Of a DNA stretch of 6,215 nucleotides, positions 5,044 to 6,215 are shown piece after piece. The notes under the pieces are model-generated. The model had not been told where the DNA came from, ran no database searches, and saw only the letters and a list, made by a program, of their open reading frames with translations. The stretch lies in contig JBBECF010000059.1 of the NCBI GenBank assembly GCA_040881945.1, positions 1-6,215 on the forward strand, read 5' to 3'. Numbering within the stretch: the stretch's first letter is position 1; each line of letters starts with the position of its first letter. The translations under genes were made by a program, and so were the position numbers. This stretch comes from JBBECF01 sp040881945 (lineage in GTDB: Bacteria > Pseudomonadota > Alphaproteobacteria > Dongiales > Dongiaceae).

Positions 5044-6215
5044 CCGCCGCGGTAAAGGCGCCCGCGGCGACGGTCGGGCCGGCGCAGGCCAAGGAGGCGA
5101 TCCGCGCCCAGGCACTTGCGCTCGGTTTCGATGCGGTCGGGTTCGCGGCGGCGGAGTTGGCCGAGGACACGAAGCGGCGCCTCGGCGCGTTTCTGGCGGC
5201 CGGGGAGCACGGCGACATGGGCTGGCTCGAAGCCAAGGCCGACCGCCGCGCCGACCCGCGCGTGCTGTGGCCCGAGGCGCGCAGCGTCGTGGTCCTGGCC
5301 ATGAACTACACGCCCGCCATCGATCCGCTGGCGCCGCTGGCGCGACGCGAACGCGGGACGGTCTCGGTCTACGCCCAGGGCCGCGACTATCACGACGTCC
5401 TGAAGCCCCGCCTGACGCGGCTCGCGGACTGGATGCGGCGGACCACCGGCGCGCCGGTCAAGGTCTTCGTCGATACCGCGCCGGTCATGGAGAAGCCGCT
5501 GGCCGAGCGCGCCGGGGTCGGCTGGCAAGGCAAGCACACGAATTTGGTGTCGCGGCAATTCGGCTCGTGGCTGTTCCTCGGCGAAGTGTTCACCGCGCTC
5601 GACCTACCGCCGGACGAGGCCGAGGCCGACCATTGCGGCTCGTGCCGGCGCTGCCTCGATGTCTGTCCGACCGACGCCTTCCCGGAACCCTATCGCCTCG
5701 ACGCCCGGCGCTGCATCTCCTACCTGACGATCGAGCACAAGGGCCATATCGCGCCCGAGTTCCGCCGCCCGATGGGCAACCGCATCTACGGCTGCGACGA
5801 CTGCCTCGCCGTGTGCCCGTGGAACAAATACGCCGCGCGCACCGCCGAATACGCCTTCCTGCCGCGCGCCGAGCTGACGGCGCCGCGCCTCGCCGACCTC
5901 GCCGGCCTCGACGACGCCGGCTTCCGCGCCCTCTTTTCCGGCTCCCCGGTCAAGCGGCTCGGGCGCGACCGTTTCGTCCGCAACGTGCTGATCGCGCTGG
6001 GCAATAGCGGCGACCCGGCGCAGGCGCCCGTGGCCGAGGGGCTGCTCGCCGACGCCTCGCCGCTGGTGCGCGCCATGGCGGCGTGGGCGCTGGCGCGGCT
6101 CGACGGCGGCCGCTTCACGGCCTTACGCGACCGCTTCCTGCCCGGCGAGGCGGACGACGCCGTGCGGACCGAGTGGGGCGCGGCGATGGGCGCGCGGGCG
6201 CGCAGAACCCCTCAC
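5040..6215 (+). CDS. queG: Epoxyqueuosine reductase QueG (3' end beyond window)
   Basis: QueG reduces epoxyqueuosine-34 in tRNA to queuosine, the last step, using cobalamin and two [4Fe-4S] clusters. 392 codons are in the window with no stop, already about family length, so few are missing. The cobalamin/substrate region includes YAQGRDYHDVLKPRL (111-125) and VDTAPVMEKPLAERAGVGWQ (144-163), where D145 is the expected catalytic acid. All eight cluster cysteines are present: C199, C202, C205, C209 (CGSCRRCLDVCP), C225, and C252, C255, C259 (CDDCLAVCPWN). Residues 308-355 (GRDRFVRNVLIALGN, then SPLVRAMAAWALARL) form the C-terminal HEAT-like repeats used for tRNA binding in the longer QueG forms. 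The tail from 355 on (GGRFTALRDRF to RARRTPH) is less conserved. The ATG overlaps the queF stop by four bases without its own strong Shine-Dalgarno. AAGGAGG at 5091-5097 has no suitable in-frame start after it. Confidence 0.96.
   Translation, partial: MTAAVKAPAATVGPAQAKEAIRAQALALGFDAVGFAAAELAEDTKRRLGAFLAAGEHGDMGWLEAKADRRADPRVLWPEARSVVVLAMNYTPAIDPLAPLARRERGTVSVYAQGRDYHDVLKPRLTRLADWMRRTTGAPVKVFVDTAPVMEKPLAERAGVGWQGKHTNLVSRQFGSWLFLGEVFTALDLPPDEAEADHCGSCRRCLDVCPTDAFPEPYRLDARRCISYLTIEHKGHIAPEFRRPMGNRIYGCDDCLAVCPWNKYAARTAEYAFLPRAELTAPRLADLAGLDDAGFRALFSGSPVKRLGRDRFVRNVLIALGNSGDPAQAPVAEGLLADASPLVRAMAAWALARLDGGRFTALRDRFLPGEADDAVRTEWGAAMGARARRTPH

Noticed and set aside
5267..6007. 246-residue plus-strand frame inside queG
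   Set aside because: It is a shadow frame. The queG frame from 5040 carries all eight iron-sulfur cysteines and stays open to the window end.

Overview
The window reads as chromosomal DNA of a high-GC alphaproteobacterium, possibly a Rhodospirillales relative. The basis is the very GC-rich coding sequence, the ~97-residue alphaproteobacterial form of ribosomal protein L28, the adjacent queA-tgt pair and the QueF sequence type. The lineage is inferred from general family resemblance, not from a search. Coding density is high and no stretch over 300 bases lacks a gene.

Layout from left to right. Bases 1-70 are a short AT-rich intergenic edge with a promoter-like sequence. Bases 71-928 (minus) encode an EamA/DMT-family membrane transporter with no visible link to its neighbours. 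A divergent intergenic region of about 195 bases carries a good sigma70-type promoter and a strong leader hairpin in front of rpmB (L28, plus strand, 1124-1417). rpmB converges, 13 bases apart, on a minus-strand YhhQ-type queuosine-precursor transporter gene (1431-2135). Across a 137-base divergent region lies the plus-strand series queA (2273-3304), tgt (3301-4434), queF (4579-5043) and queG (5040 to the window end). queA/tgt and queF/queG each overlap by four bases. Between tgt and queF sit three small palindromes, two of them inverted copies of one REP-like dispersed repeat.

From position 1431 onward this is a queuosine (Q) locus. YhhQ would import preQ0/preQ1. QueF reduces preQ0 to preQ1. 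Tgt exchanges preQ1 for G34 in GUN-anticodon tRNAs. QueA adds the epoxycyclopentanediol from SAM, giving epoxyqueuosine. QueG reduces that to queuosine. The preQ0-making genes (folE, queD, queE, queC) are not in this window, so it cannot be decided whether the organism makes preQ0, imports it, or both.

All the enzymes look intact and orthodox, with the expected catalytic residues. I found no new enzyme system. The items most worth a second look are non-coding: a perfect 9-bp inverted repeat abutting the yhhQ start codon with the Shine-Dalgarno in its loop, the paired inverted REP-like elements splitting the que operon, the rpmB leader hairpin, and the AT-rich promoter-like island at the left edge. 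queG is open at the right edge and is probably missing only its last few codons.
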